Positions 26,342 to 35,031 of a stretch of DNA of 39,088 bases are shown piece by piece. Numbering within the stretch: position 1 is the stretch's first letter; the number at the start of each line of letters is the position of its first letter. The translations under genes and the position numbers were made by a program. The notes beneath the pieces were generated by a model. That model ran no database searches and was not told where the DNA came from. It worked only from the letters and a program-made list of their open reading frames with translations. The stretch covers positions 1 to 39,088 of the forward strand of contig JAJEIH010000052.1 of the NCBI GenBank assembly GCA_022827685.1. Direction: 5' to 3'. This DNA comes from Alphaproteobacteria bacterium (GTDB lineage Bacteria > Pseudomonadota > Alphaproteobacteria > Bin95).

Positions 26342-27124
26342 CTAGTCGTGGCTCACGCCCAGATAGGCGTCGATGACATCCTGATTGCCGCGGACCTCGT
26401 CCGGGGTGCCTTCGGCAAGCTTCTTGCCGTAGTCGAGCACCACGACCCGGTCGGACAGGTCCATGACGACGCCCATATCGTGCTCGATCAGCGCGATCGT
26501 GGTGCCGAGCTCGTGGTTCGTGGAGAGCACGAAGCGGCACATGTCCTCCTTTTCCTCGACATTCATGCCCGCCATCGGCTCGTCGAGCAGGAGCAGCTCC
26601 GGCTCCGCCGCCAGCGCGCGCGCCAGCTCCACCCGTTTCTGCAGGCCGTAGGGCAGGCGCCCGACGGGCGTCTTGCGGATCGCCTGGATTTCCAGGAAGT
26701 CGATCACCTCCTCGACCTTCTCGCGGTGGGCGATCTCTTCCTGCCTGCCGCGCCCGATATAGAACGCCTGTTCCGCCAGGGAGGCCCGCATCTTGAGCAT
26801 GCGCCCGGTCATGACGTTCTCAAGCGTGGTCATGCCCTTGAAGAGCGCAATGTTCTGGAAGGTCCGGCTGATGCCCTGGGCGGCGGCCTCGTGCGGGCGC
26901 ATCTGCCGGCGTTGGGTGCCCTTGAAGGTGATGGTGCCTTCCTGCGGATGGTAGAAGCCGTTGATGCAATTCAGCATCGACGACTTTCCTGCCCCGTTGG
27001 GGCCGATGATGGCGAAGATTTCGCCTTCGCGAATATCGAAGCTCACATCCGTCAGCGCGCGGACGCCGCCGAAACGCAGCGAAATGTCCTTGACGCTGAG
27101 CAGGATGTCTCCCGGCCGGCTCAT
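26342..27124 (-). CDS. livG: LIV-type ABC transporter ATPase LivG
   Basis: This 260-residue ATPase is the partner of LivF. It shows Walker A (IIGPNGAGKSSMLNCINGF), the family string GISRTFQNIALFKGMTTLENVMTGR, a signature region reading LPYGLQKRVELARALA, Walker B LLLDEPMAGMN and the switch segment IALIEHDMGVVMDLSDRVVVLDYGKKLAEG. The ABC signature LSGGQ is replaced by LPYGLQ, a change seen in other LivG proteins of ligase-linked clusters. Its ATG overlaps the stop of the upstream acyl-CoA ligase (ATGA), so the ligase and transporter are translationally coupled. Confidence 0.93.
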   Translation of the reverse strand: MSRPGDILLSVKDISLRFGGVRALTDVSFDIREGEIFAIIGPNGAGKSSMLNCINGFYHPQEGTITFKGTQRRQMRPHEAAAQGISRTFQNIALFKGMTTLENVMTGRMLKMRASLAEQAFYIGRGRQEEIAHREKVEEVIDFLEIQAIRKTPVGRLPYGLQKRVELARALAAEPELLLLDEPMAGMNVEEKEDMCRFVLSTNHELGTTIALIEHDMGVVMDLSDRVVVLDYGKKLAEGTPDEVRGNQDVIDAYLGVSHD

Positions 27125-29070
27125 GCAGCGGCCCTTTCGCCCCCCGCCTCCGAGACGCGGGCATCGCGGATGGCGAGGTCGCCGGCGATCGTGCCCGACC
27201 GCCCGTCCTCGAACGTCACCGGGGTCTCCAGCACGATATTGCCCTCGCCGCCGTAAAGCGCGTCGATGGCCGGAGCGTAGCGCTCGGAGATGAAGCGGCG
27301 GCGGACCTTCTGCGTGCGGGTGAGTTCGCCGTCATCGGCGTCCAGCATCTTGTGCAGCACGATGAAGCGGCGGATCTGCGAGCCGGCGAATTGCGGATCG
27401 GCGGCGAGGCTTTCGTTGAACTCCGAAACATGGCCCTCGACGATGTCGAGCACCTCCGGCCGCGCGGCGAGCTCCTGGTAGCTCGAATAGGGAATGTTGC
27501 GCCTCTCCGCCAAGTTGCCGACCGCCTCCATGTCGATGTTTATCATCGCGGTCACGAAGTCCCGCTCATGGCCGAAGGTCACCGCCTCGCGGATGTTCGG
27601 GTAGAATTTCAGCTTGTTCTCCAGGTATTTGGGCGCGAAGAGCGTGCCGTCGGCGAGCCGGCCGACATCCTTGGCGCGGTCGATGATCCGCAGATGGCCG
27701 TCATCGTCGATCACGCCGGCATCCCCGGTGTGGACCCAGCCGTCGCTTGTCTTGGTCTCCGCGGTGGCTTCGCTGTTCTTGTAGTACTCCTGGAAGACGC
27801 CCGGGCTGCGGTAAAGCACTTCGCCTTCGTCCGTGATGCGCAGCTCGACGCCCGGAGCCGGCGGGCCGACGCTGTCGGCGCGGACGCCGTCATTGGCCTG
27901 GATGGTGACGAACACGCTCGCCTCGGTCTGGCCGTACAGCTGCTTGAGGTTGATGCCGAGCGAGCGGAAGAAACGGAAGATCTCCGGACCGATGGCCTCG
28001 CCGGCGGTGTAGCCGACCCGGAGCCGGGAGAGGCCCAGCACGTTCTTGAGCGGCCCGTACACGAACACCTCGCCGATCCGATAGAGAAGCCGGTCCAAAA
28101 TGCCGACCTTGCGGCCTTCCAGAATGTCCGCCCCCGCACGTTCGGCGACGTTCATGAAAAACCGGAACAGGCGCTGCTTCAGGGGCGCCGCGTCCTCCAT
28201 GCGGATCGTCACCTGGGTCAGCAGGTTCTCGAACACGCGCGGCGGCGCGAAGAAATAGGTGGGGCCGAGCTCGCGCAGGTCGTGCGGCACCGTCTCCGGA
28301 GACTCCGGACAGGCGAAGGAGAAGCCGACCAGGTGCGCCTGGCAGTAGGAGAGCACATTGTCGCCCACCCACGCCATCGGCAGATAGGCCAGCACCACCT
28401 CGTCCTCGCGCAGACGCTCGAAGTCCGCGCCGATTTTCGCGCACAGCAGGAGATTGTCATAGGAGAGCACCACGCCCTTCGGCGTGCCGGTGGTGCCGGA
28501 GGTGTAGAGGATGATCGCGGTGTCGCCGCCCTTGCCGAGATCGACCTCTTCGTCCCAGCCGCCTTCCCCGCCCATGCCGACGACATCGTCATAGGCGTGC
28601 AGGAACGGCTCGCTGTAGTCCCGCATGCCGCGCGGATCGTCGTAGATGATCGTCCTGAGCGCCGGGAGATGTTCCTTCTGGGACAGGACCTTGTCGACCT
28701 GTTCCTGATCCTCCGCCACGATGAAGGCGACTTCGGCGTGGTCCAGCACGAAGCGCATTTCATCGGCCACCGCGTCCTGATAGACCGGCACGGGAATGGC
28801 GCCAAGGCTCTGCGCGGCGCTCATGGCGAAATAGAGGCGCGGCCGGTTGTCGCCGACGATGGCGACCTTCTCGCCCCGCTCGAGGCCGAGCGCCTTCATG
28901 CCGCCGGCGAGCTTGCGCACCGCGTCGCGGAAGTCGGCCCAGGTCCAGGTCTGCCAGATGCCCAGGTCCTTCTCGCGGACGGCGGCCAGCGACGCGCGGC
29001 GTTCGGCGTTGTAACGGAGCAGCTTCGGGAAGGTGTCGTGCTGCGCAACATCCGGTAGGGCGCCGGCCAT
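27121..29070 (-). CDS. Long-chain-type acyl-CoA synthetase (AMP-forming)
   Basis: This 649-residue AMP-dependent ligase is the first gene of the LIV-transporter operon. The P-loop YTSGTTGTPKG spans residues 189-199, the YGQTEAS motif and GWVHTGDAGVIDDDGHLRIIDRAKD follow, and a C-terminal lysine region reads LTRTQKVRRRFI. The length and the long C-terminal domain match FadD15/long-chain synthetase-like proteins. In such transporter operons the substrate is usually not a membrane fatty acid but an imported carboxylic acid. I chose the ATG at 29070, preceded by GGGGAGA nine bases away; the frame is open far upstream across the selA antisense strand, which is not coding. Its end overlaps livG by four bases. 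Confidence 0.93.
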   Translation of the reverse strand: MAGALPDVAQHDTFPKLLRYNAERRASLAAVREKDLGIWQTWTWADFRDAVRKLAGGMKALGLERGEKVAIVGDNRPRLYFAMSAAQSLGAIPVPVYQDAVADEMRFVLDHAEVAFIVAEDQEQVDKVLSQKEHLPALRTIIYDDPRGMRDYSEPFLHAYDDVVGMGGEGGWDEEVDLGKGGDTAIILYTSGTTGTPKGVVLSYDNLLLCAKIGADFERLREDEVVLAYLPMAWVGDNVLSYCQAHLVGFSFACPESPETVPHDLRELGPTYFFAPPRVFENLLTQVTIRMEDAAPLKQRLFRFFMNVAERAGADILEGRKVGILDRLLYRIGEVFVYGPLKNVLGLSRLRVGYTAGEAIGPEIFRFFRSLGINLKQLYGQTEASVFVTIQANDGVRADSVGPPAPGVELRITDEGEVLYRSPGVFQEYYKNSEATAETKTSDGWVHTGDAGVIDDDGHLRIIDRAKDVGRLADGTLFAPKYLENKLKFYPNIREAVTFGHERDFVTAMINIDMEAVGNLAERRNIPYSSYQELAARPEVLDIVEGHVSEFNESLAADPQFAGSQIRRFIVLHKMLDADDGELTRTQKVRRRFISERYAPAIDALYGGEGNIVLETPVTFEDGRSGTIAGDLAIRDARVSEAGGERAAA

Positions 29071-29325
29071 GGCTTCGGTCTCCCCTGCGCGAGTGCGAAC
29101 GCTCTGATTGGGTCGTTTACGGTCGCAATGTCTGAGGCGTATGCGGAGAGGCTTGGTAGCCAAGCCGCGCGCCGAGTCCAAGCAAAAAATGATAGAGAAG
29201 GCCGCCTTTGGTGTCGCAGCGGACGCGGCGGGGATATGGTAGCCGTCCGGTTGCCGCAGGCGCGGCGCCCTGGGAGAAAGCGTTCGGCGATGGCTCGGGT
29301 GGCAAGGCGCAGGGGTCTTTGAAGG
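29071..29325. other. Divergent intergenic region, ligase operon / selAB
   Basis: About 255 bases without a gene separate the leftward ligase/transporter operon from rightward selA. The region holds a perfect inverted repeat (see 29150-29166) and a short A-run near 29183-29188. No convincing -35/-10 pair stands out in either direction. I looked for a selenocysteine tRNA here, given selAB next door, and found neither the long variable arm nor a UCA anticodon context. Confidence 0.6.
29150..29166. promoter_or_regulatory. Perfect palindrome, candidate operator
   Basis: GGCTTGG-TAG-CCAAGCC is a perfect seven-base inverted repeat with a three-base centre, placed about 80 bases upstream of the acyl-CoA ligase start in the divergent region. 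Size and symmetry fit a dimeric repressor of the TetR or GntR kind, regulators often tied to acyl-CoA ligases. No regulator gene lies in the window. It could also form a short hairpin in RNA. Confidence 0.4.
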
Positions 29326-30672
29326 ATGGCGAGTCCGGATTTCTCGGTCCTGCCTTCCGTGGACCGCCTGCTTGAAGACCCGGCCCTTGCCGCGGCGGCC
29401 GCGGAATACGGGCGGGCGGAAGCGCTGGCGGGCGCGCGGCGGGCGCTCGCGGATGCGCGCCGCGCGCTCGGGGCCGGCGGCGCGCTCGATCCCTCGTCGC
29501 TCGGCCCGGCGGCGGCGGCGCATATTGCGGCGCGGGGGCGGCCTTCGCTCCGGCGGGTGTTCAACCTGACGGGCGTCGTGCTGCACACCAATCTCGGCAG
29601 GGCCCCGCTCCCGCAGGAGGCGGTCGCCGCAATCGCGGAGGCCGCCGGCAATTGCAACCTCGAATACGACCTGGAGACCGGCCGGCGGGGAGACCGCGAC
29701 TCCCATGTCGAGGCGCTGCTGACCGAACTCACCGGCGCGGAGGCGGCGCTGGCGGTCAACAACAACGCCGCCGCCGTCCTGCTGGTGCTGAACAGCCTCT
29801 CGGCGGGCCGCGACGCGCTGGTGTCGCGCGGCGAGCTGGTCGAGATCGGCGGCTCCTTCCGCATGCCGGAGATCATGGCCCGCGCCGGCGCCCGCATGGT
29901 CGAGGTCGGCACGACCAACCGCACGCATGCGAGCGACTTCGAGGCCGCCATCGGTCCGGACACCGGCTGCGTGATGAAGGTGCATACCTCCAATTATGAG
30001 GTCGTCGGCTTCACGGCGTCGGTGCCGGACGACCGCCTGGCCCGTATCGCGGAGGCGGCGGGCGCGCCCTATGCGGTCGATCTGGGCGCGGGCCAGCTTG
30101 TCGATCTTGCGCGCTACGGGCTGCCGCAGGAGCCGATGCCGGGCCAGGCGCTCGCCGCCGGGGCGGGGCTCGTCACCTTCAGCGGCGACAAGCTGCTGGG
30201 CGGCCCGCAGGCCGGCATTATCGTCGGGCGCGCAGACCTTGTCGCCCTGCTCAAGCGGAACCCGATGCGCCGCGCCATGCGGCTCGGCAAGCTCTCGCTC
30301 GCGGCGCTGGAGGCGGTGCTGCGGCTTTACCGGGATCCCGACCGGCTGGCGGAACGCCTGCCTGCGCTGCGCATCCTCACCCGTCCGGTGGAGGAGATCG
30401 AGGCCCAGGCGCACCGGCTCGCGCCGGCAATGGAAGGCGCGGAGGTCGTGACCGTCGCAAGCCGGATCGGCTCCGGCTCGCTGCCGGTGGAGCGGCTCGA
30501 AAGCCGGGCGCTGGCGCTGTCTGCGCCCGGCGGCAAGGCGCTGGAGGCGCGCGCGGCGGCCTTCCGCCGGCTGCCCGTCCCGGTCATCGGGCGCATCGCC
30601 GAAGGGCGGCTGCTCTTCGACCTGCGCACGCTTGACGACGAAGACGCATTCCTGTCCCAACTGGCCTCATGA
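29326..30672 (+). CDS. selA: L-seryl-tRNA(Sec) selenium transferase
   Basis: This PLP enzyme converts Ser-tRNA(Sec) to selenocysteinyl-tRNA(Sec) using selenophosphate. The 448-residue protein has the N-terminal helical domain ([11 protein letters not shown]), the [21 protein letters not shown]-type entry to the PLP domain, NNNAAAVLL, the conserved [18 protein letters not shown] stretch and the PLP lysine Lys289 in [15 protein letters not shown]. The length agrees with the family. The stop overlaps the selB start as ATGA, a coupled pair typical of the Sec system. Neither selD nor selC is in the window. A GGGG-type ribosome site precedes the ATG by about ten bases. Confidence 0.96.
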   Translation: MASPDFSVLPSVDRLLEDPALAAAAAEYGRAEALAGARRALADARRALGAGGALDPSSLGPAAAAHIAARGRPSLRRVFNLTGVVLHTNLGRAPLPQEAVAAIAEAAGNCNLEYDLETGRRGDRDSHVEALLTELTGAEAALAVNNNAAAVLLVLNSLSAGRDALVSRGELVEIGGSFRMPEIMARAGARMVEVGTTNRTHASDFEAAIGPDTGCVMKVHTSNYEVVGFTASVPDDRLARIAEAAGAPYAVDLGAGQLVDLARYGLPQEPMPGQALAAGAGLVTFSGDKLLGGPQAGIIVGRADLVALLKRNPMRRAMRLGKLSLAALEAVLRLYRDPDRLAERLPALRILTRPVEEIEAQAHRLAPAMEGAEVVTVASRIGSGSLPVERLESRALALSAPGGKALEARAAAFRRLPVPVIGRIAEGRLLFDLRTLDDEDAFLSQLAS

Positions 30673-32558
30673 TCGTAGCCACCGCCGGGCATATCGACCA
30701 CGGCAAGACCTCGCTGGTGAAGGCGCTCACCGGCACCGACGCCGACCGGCTGCCGGAGGAAAAGGCGCGGGGGCTCACCATCGACCTCGGCTTCGCCTAC
30801 TGGCAGGCCGGCCCCGGCCAGACCGTCGGCTTCATCGACGTGCCGGGGCATGAGCGTTTCATCAAGAACATGCTGGCCGGCGTCACCGGCATCGACGCGG
30901 CGCTGCTGATCGTGGCCGCCGACGACGGGCCGATGCCGCAGACCCGCGAGCATCTGGCGATCCTCGACCTTTTGGGCGTGCAGCGCGGCATTATCGCCGT
31001 GACCAAGGCCGACCGCGCCGAGCCGGAGCGCGTGCGGGCGGTCGCCGAAGAGGCCGAGGCGCTCGCGGCCGATACCGGGCTTGCCGGCGCGCCGGTGCTG
31101 CCCGTCTCCGCGGTGACGGGCGCGGGCGTGCCGGACTTGCAGCACCTGCTGCAGCGGCTTGCGGGCGCGGTCGGGCGTCGGCGGGCGTCGGGGCGTTTCC
31201 GGCTTGCGGTGGACCGCAGCTTCACGCTGCGCGGCGCGGGCCTCGTGGTCACCGGCACGGCCTTTTCGGGCGCGGTCAAGGTCGGCGACAGGCTGCTGGT
31301 CTCGCCCGGCGGCGTCGAGGCGCGGGTGCGCGCCATCCATGCCGAAAATGTCGAGGCCCATGCCGCCCAGGCCGGGCAGCGGGTCGCGCTCAACCTTGCC
31401 GGGTCCGGCCTGCGCCGCCACGCCGTCTCGCGCGGCGACTGGCTGCTGGCCCCCGAGGCCCACGGGCCGACGCGCCGGATCGACATAAGGCTGAGGGTGC
31501 TCGGCAGCGAGGCGCGGCCGCTTCGCGACCGCACGCCCGTGCATGTCCATCTGGGCGCGGTGGATGTGACCGGCAGGGTCGCGGTGCTGGACGGGCCGTC
31601 CATCGCGCCGGGCGCGGCCGGCTGGGCGCAATTGCTGCTGGACCGCGAGATCGGTGCGCTTGCCGGCGACGGCATCGTGCTGCGCGACCAGTCGGCCATG
31701 CGCACCATGGCCGGCGGCCGCGTCGCCGATCCGTTTCCGCCGGCGCGCGGCCGGGCGCGGCCGGAGCGGCTGGCGGAACTTGCCGTGCGCGCCGGGGACG
31801 ACCCGTTCGGCGGGCTGGTGGAAGCAGCGCCCTTCGGCTTCGATTTTCCCCGGTTCGCGCTCGCGCACAATCTGAACGATGCGGAACAGGCGGCGCTGAG
31901 GCGGCGGCAGGGCGTGGTGTTTGCGGGTCCGGTCGCCGTCGATGCCGGGCGCTGGCAGGCGCTTTCGGATGCCTTCGAGCGGGAGGTGGACGCCTGGACG
32001 GCGGCGCATCCCGACAGCCCGGGCCTCGGTCCCGTGGCGCTCCGCCGCCGGCTCGACCCGGTGCCGCCGCGCGACATCGCCGAGGCGGCGCTGGCGGCGC
32101 TGGCGGGGGCCGGCAGGCTTGCGCGCTCGGGCGGCTTCGTCCACCGGCCCGGCCACCGCGCGGCGCTTGCCCCGGAAGAGGAGGCGCTCTGGCGGCGCAT
32201 AGAGCCGCTGGTCATGGAAGGCGGCCTGCGCCCGCCGCGGGTGCGGGAGCTGGCCGACATGCTGAAGGTGGATCATGTCCGGGTGGAGGGCGTGCTGCGC
32301 CAGGCGGGGCGCTTCGGGCTGGTGCGAAGGGTGGCGGACAATCGCTGGTTCCCGCCGGATGCGCTCAGGGGGCTGGCGGACATCGCCGAAACCCTGGCAG
32401 CCGAGAGCGCCGACGGGCGTTTCACCGCGGCGGCTTACAAGGACCGCTCCGGCATCGGGCGCAATGTCACCATCGAGTTGCTGGAGTTTTTCGACAGGGA
32501 AGGCTTCACCCGGCGCGAGGGCGACGCCCGGCGGATCGTCAGGGAGTGGCGGGGATGA
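30669..32558 (+). CDS. selB: Selenocysteine-specific elongation factor
   Basis: This 629-residue GTPase delivers Sec-tRNA(Sec) to UGA codons marked by a SECIS hairpin. The EF-Tu-like G domain shows [14 protein letters not shown] at the N-terminus, [22 protein letters not shown] and TKADR. Beta-barrel domains follow to about residue 340. The C-terminal half contains winged-helix repeats that bind the SECIS RNA ([28 protein letters not shown] and, at the end, [23 protein letters not shown]-type sequence). The size is near the E. coli protein (614 residues). It overlaps selA by four bases and the enolase-superfamily gene by four bases, so three genes are coupled. Confidence 0.96.
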   Translation: MIVATAGHIDHGKTSLVKALTGTDADRLPEEKARGLTIDLGFAYWQAGPGQTVGFIDVPGHERFIKNMLAGVTGIDAALLIVAADDGPMPQTREHLAILDLLGVQRGIIAVTKADRAEPERVRAVAEEAEALAADTGLAGAPVLPVSAVTGAGVPDLQHLLQRLAGAVGRRRASGRFRLAVDRSFTLRGAGLVVTGTAFSGAVKVGDRLLVSPGGVEARVRAIHAENVEAHAAQAGQRVALNLAGSGLRRHAVSRGDWLLAPEAHGPTRRIDIRLRVLGSEARPLRDRTPVHVHLGAVDVTGRVAVLDGPSIAPGAAGWAQLLLDREIGALAGDGIVLRDQSAMRTMAGGRVADPFPPARGRARPERLAELAVRAGDDPFGGLVEAAPFGFDFPRFALAHNLNDAEQAALRRRQGVVFAGPVAVDAGRWQALSDAFEREVDAWTAAHPDSPGLGPVALRRRLDPVPPRDIAEAALAALAGAGRLARSGGFVHRPGHRAALAPEEEALWRRIEPLVMEGGLRPPRVRELADMLKVDHVRVEGVLRQAGRFGLVRRVADNRWFPPDALRGLADIAETLAAESADGRFTAAAYKDRSGIGRNVTIELLEFFDREGFTRREGDARRIVREWRG

Positions 32559-33670
32559 AGGCGGACGGCGAGAGGGAGACGGATTCGATGCGCATAGAAG
32601 ACATCCGCGTTCACCTGATGGTGCTGCCCTGGCGGGAGCAGCCGGCCTTCCAGCGCGGCTATGCGCGGGAGCGCAATGTGCTGGCGGTCGAGATCGAGAC
32701 GCGCTCGGGCCATGTCGGGCTCGGCTACCAGCTCTATCTGCGCGAAGGCTTCCGCACGGTGAAGGAATGCCTGGAAGAGACCATGGCGCCCCACCTGATC
32801 GGGCGCGATGCGAGCGAGGTCGAGGCGATCTGGCGGGAGTTGTGGACCGCCTCGCTGGCGGACGGGCGCGGCGGGGCGCCGGTGCTGGCGCTCTCGGCCG
32901 TCGATGTCGCGCTCTGGGACATTGTGGGACAGGCCGCCGGGATGCCGCTGCACCGGCTCTGGGGCCATTACCGCGCGGAGGCGCCCGCCTACGGCTCGGG
33001 CGTGTGGCGGGGGCTGGAGCCGGACGCGATGGTGGAAAAGGCGCTGCGCTTCAAGGCGGAGGGCTACCCGGCGGTCAAGATGCAGGTCGGCCACGCCTGG
33101 ACCGACGCGCAGGACCTGGAGCATGTACGCCGGGTGCGCGAGGCCGTCGGGCCGGAAATCGACATCATGGTCGATGTCAACATGGCCTGGACCGCAGACC
33201 ATGCCATCCTGCAGGGCCGCAAGCTGGAGCAATACGACATCTACTGGCTGGAGGAGCCGGTCGTGCCGGACGATTTCGCCGGTTACTTCCGGATCGCGGA
33301 CGCGCTCGACCTCCGGGTCGTCGGCGGCGAGAGCCACATGACGCGCTACGACCTCAAGCCCTTCTTCGAGACCCCGAAGCTGCCGATCCTCCAGCCGGAC
33401 GTGGTGCGCGGCGGGCTGACGGACCTGCGCAAGACGGCGGCGATCGCGGACACCTGGGGCATGACCATCGCCCCGCACCTCTATCCCGAACTGATGATCC
33501 AGCTCATGGCCTCGATCCCGAACGGGCTGATCCTCGAGGACATGGGGCTGATGCAGGACCTGTTCACCGACCCGCCGCTCGTGGAGAACGGCGTCGTCCG
33601 CGCGCCCGAGAAGCCGGGCCACGGCCTCGTCTTCACCGAGGAGGCGATGAAGGAGGGCCGCACCGCCTGA
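32555..33670 (+). CDS. Enolase-superfamily (mandelate racemase-like) enzyme
   Basis: This is an enzyme of about 371 residues of the mandelate racemase/muconate lactonizing group. The three metal ligands are in MVDVNMAWT (Asp), YWLEEPVVP (Glu) and VGGESHMTR (Glu); the acid/base pair is Asp in QPDVVRGG and His in APHLYPEL, with a final Glu in LILEDMG. The usual KxK motif of strand two reads KMQ (AVKMQVG), so the second, normally catalytic Lys is a Gln. The reaction is probably dehydration or epimerisation of a hydroxy acid; the substrate is unknown. The ATG at 32555 overlaps the selB stop (ATGA); a second ATG at 32588 with a GGGAG site would remove 11 residues. Confidence 0.88.
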   Translation: MKADGERETDSMRIEDIRVHLMVLPWREQPAFQRGYARERNVLAVEIETRSGHVGLGYQLYLREGFRTVKECLEETMAPHLIGRDASEVEAIWRELWTASLADGRGGAPVLALSAVDVALWDIVGQAAGMPLHRLWGHYRAEAPAYGSGVWRGLEPDAMVEKALRFKAEGYPAVKMQVGHAWTDAQDLEHVRRVREAVGPEIDIMVDVNMAWTADHAILQGRKLEQYDIYWLEEPVVPDDFAGYFRIADALDLRVVGGESHMTRYDLKPFFETPKLPILQPDVVRGGLTDLRKTAAIADTWGMTIAPHLYPELMIQLMASIPNGLILEDMGLMQDLFTDPPLVENGVVRAPEKPGHGLVFTEEAMKEGRTA

Positions 33671-33743
33671 GGACGGCGGCCCCGCTCTGGAAAACGCACA
33701 GGCCCTGTGCCACGATGGGAAATCCTTATCCGGAGAGCATGTC

Positions 33744-35015
33744 ATGGACGGGCAGCAAGCCATCGGGAACCGGGTTGAGGCGGATGCGGGGCCGTCGGCC
33801 TATGTGCCGCCGCTCCAGCTGACGGAGGGCCAGCCGCCGCCCGTCGCCGCGAATGGCGGCCTCTCCTACATGTCGTTCGACCGGGACGGCGACGCCGGAA
33901 CCGCCGCGGCGCTGGAGGCGGCGTTTCAGGAGATCGCCGGGGGGCACAGCCAGGAACTCATCGACCGGCTGGAGAATGCGCCTCCCGGACCCATCGAGAC
34001 GAAGTGGGGTCTCGGGTTCCGGGAATATGACGAATGCATCGACTATATCCGCGCCAACGGCATCGAAGCCCCCGAGGGCGGCGTGGCGTTGCCGTTGCGC
34101 TACACCGTTTACGAGCACCCGTCCTATTCCATCGTGCCGTCCAACGCGCTCTGGCGGGACCCGGCGCGCAAGGCCGAGGCCGCCCTGTTGCGCAAGGCCG
34201 AGGACGACAGCGGGCGGCGCAACCTCTATTTCCCGCAGGTGCTCCGCGATGCGCGCCGGATCGGCGAATACTATCCGGGCCTCGATGTCAGCAGCGCCGA
34301 GTCCATGGACAGGCTCGGCGTCTCGCTGGCGCACCTCGAGTCCAAATGCACGAACTTCTACGACTCGGCGGAAGTGGAGCGCGTCTTCTATCCGGAGATC
34401 GAGAAGCTCCTGCTGGAGTTCTTCCCCGATGCGACCGACGCGCTGGTCTATAACCACGACGTGTTCGACAAGGACTACCAGGGCGACCGCACGGAAGACC
34501 AGGACGCCAAAAATCCGGGCGTGAACGCGCGTTATGCCAACCTCGTGCACAACGACCTGAACGACAATAGCGGGCGTGTGCGCTGCCGCGAGCTGCTGAC
34601 GAAGAACCTGCGCAATTTCGGGCGCACGCAGCACTACACGGAAGCGGAAGCCGACGCGAAGATGTCGCGGCGGTTCATGTCGATCAATCTGGCCAAGCCG
34701 ATGGAGACGGTGGAGCAGTTCCCCTTCGTGCTCTGCGCCTGGCCGTCCTTCGCCGACCAGCCCTACATCAACAACTACCGCATTTATGACGACCGGGTGG
34801 GCGAGACGACCCGCTTCACCTACCGGCCGGACCATGACTGGTACTGGTTCCCCCGGCAGACGCCGACGGAAGTGTCGATGCTGAAATGCTACGACTCCGT
34901 CACCGACGGCTCGGTGTCGCGCTGGTCGTTCCACACGGCCTGCCAGGACCCGACGGTCCCCGTGGATGCGCCCTGCCGCAAGAACGTCGTGGTCCGCTCC
35001 TACGTCTTCTTCTAG
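33744..35015 (+). CDS. CmcJ/NvfI-family oxidoreductase
   Basis: This 423-residue protein belongs to the CmcJ/AsaB/NvfI family, mostly known from natural-product pathways and containing non-haem iron dioxygenases. The diagnostic parts lie in the C-terminal two thirds: VYNHDVFDKD, VHNDLND, FMSINLAKPMETVEQFPFVLCAWPS-type sequence, HDWYWFPRQTPTEVSMLKCYDS, and RWSFHTACQDPTVPVDAPCR with a VVVRSYVFF end. A candidate metal triad is His269, Asp271 and His397. The family is usually about 280 residues; this one has roughly 120 extra N-terminal residues with no recognised fold. GGAGAG precedes the ATG. The stop is TAG, so selenocysteine read-through is not involved. The substrate is unknown. Confidence 0.85.
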   Translation: MDGQQAIGNRVEADAGPSAYVPPLQLTEGQPPPVAANGGLSYMSFDRDGDAGTAAALEAAFQEIAGGHSQELIDRLENAPPGPIETKWGLGFREYDECIDYIRANGIEAPEGGVALPLRYTVYEHPSYSIVPSNALWRDPARKAEAALLRKAEDDSGRRNLYFPQVLRDARRIGEYYPGLDVSSAESMDRLGVSLAHLESKCTNFYDSAEVERVFYPEIEKLLLEFFPDATDALVYNHDVFDKDYQGDRTEDQDAKNPGVNARYANLVHNDLNDNSGRVRCRELLTKNLRNFGRTQHYTEAEADAKMSRRFMSINLAKPMETVEQFPFVLCAWPSFADQPYINNYRIYDDRVGETTRFTYRPDHDWYWFPRQTPTEVSMLKCYDSVTDGSVSRWSFHTACQDPTVPVDAPCRKNVVVRSYVFF

Positions 35016-35031
35016 GAGCGGGAGCTGGCGG

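Noticed and set aside
29071-29325. tRNA(Sec) gene next to selA
   Set aside because: No UCA anticodon context, long variable arm or T-loop with pairing stem was found.
29071-30660. Upstream extension of the acyl-CoA ligase frame across selA
   Set aside because: Homology starts at the ATG at 29070; the extension is antisense to selA and not protein-like.
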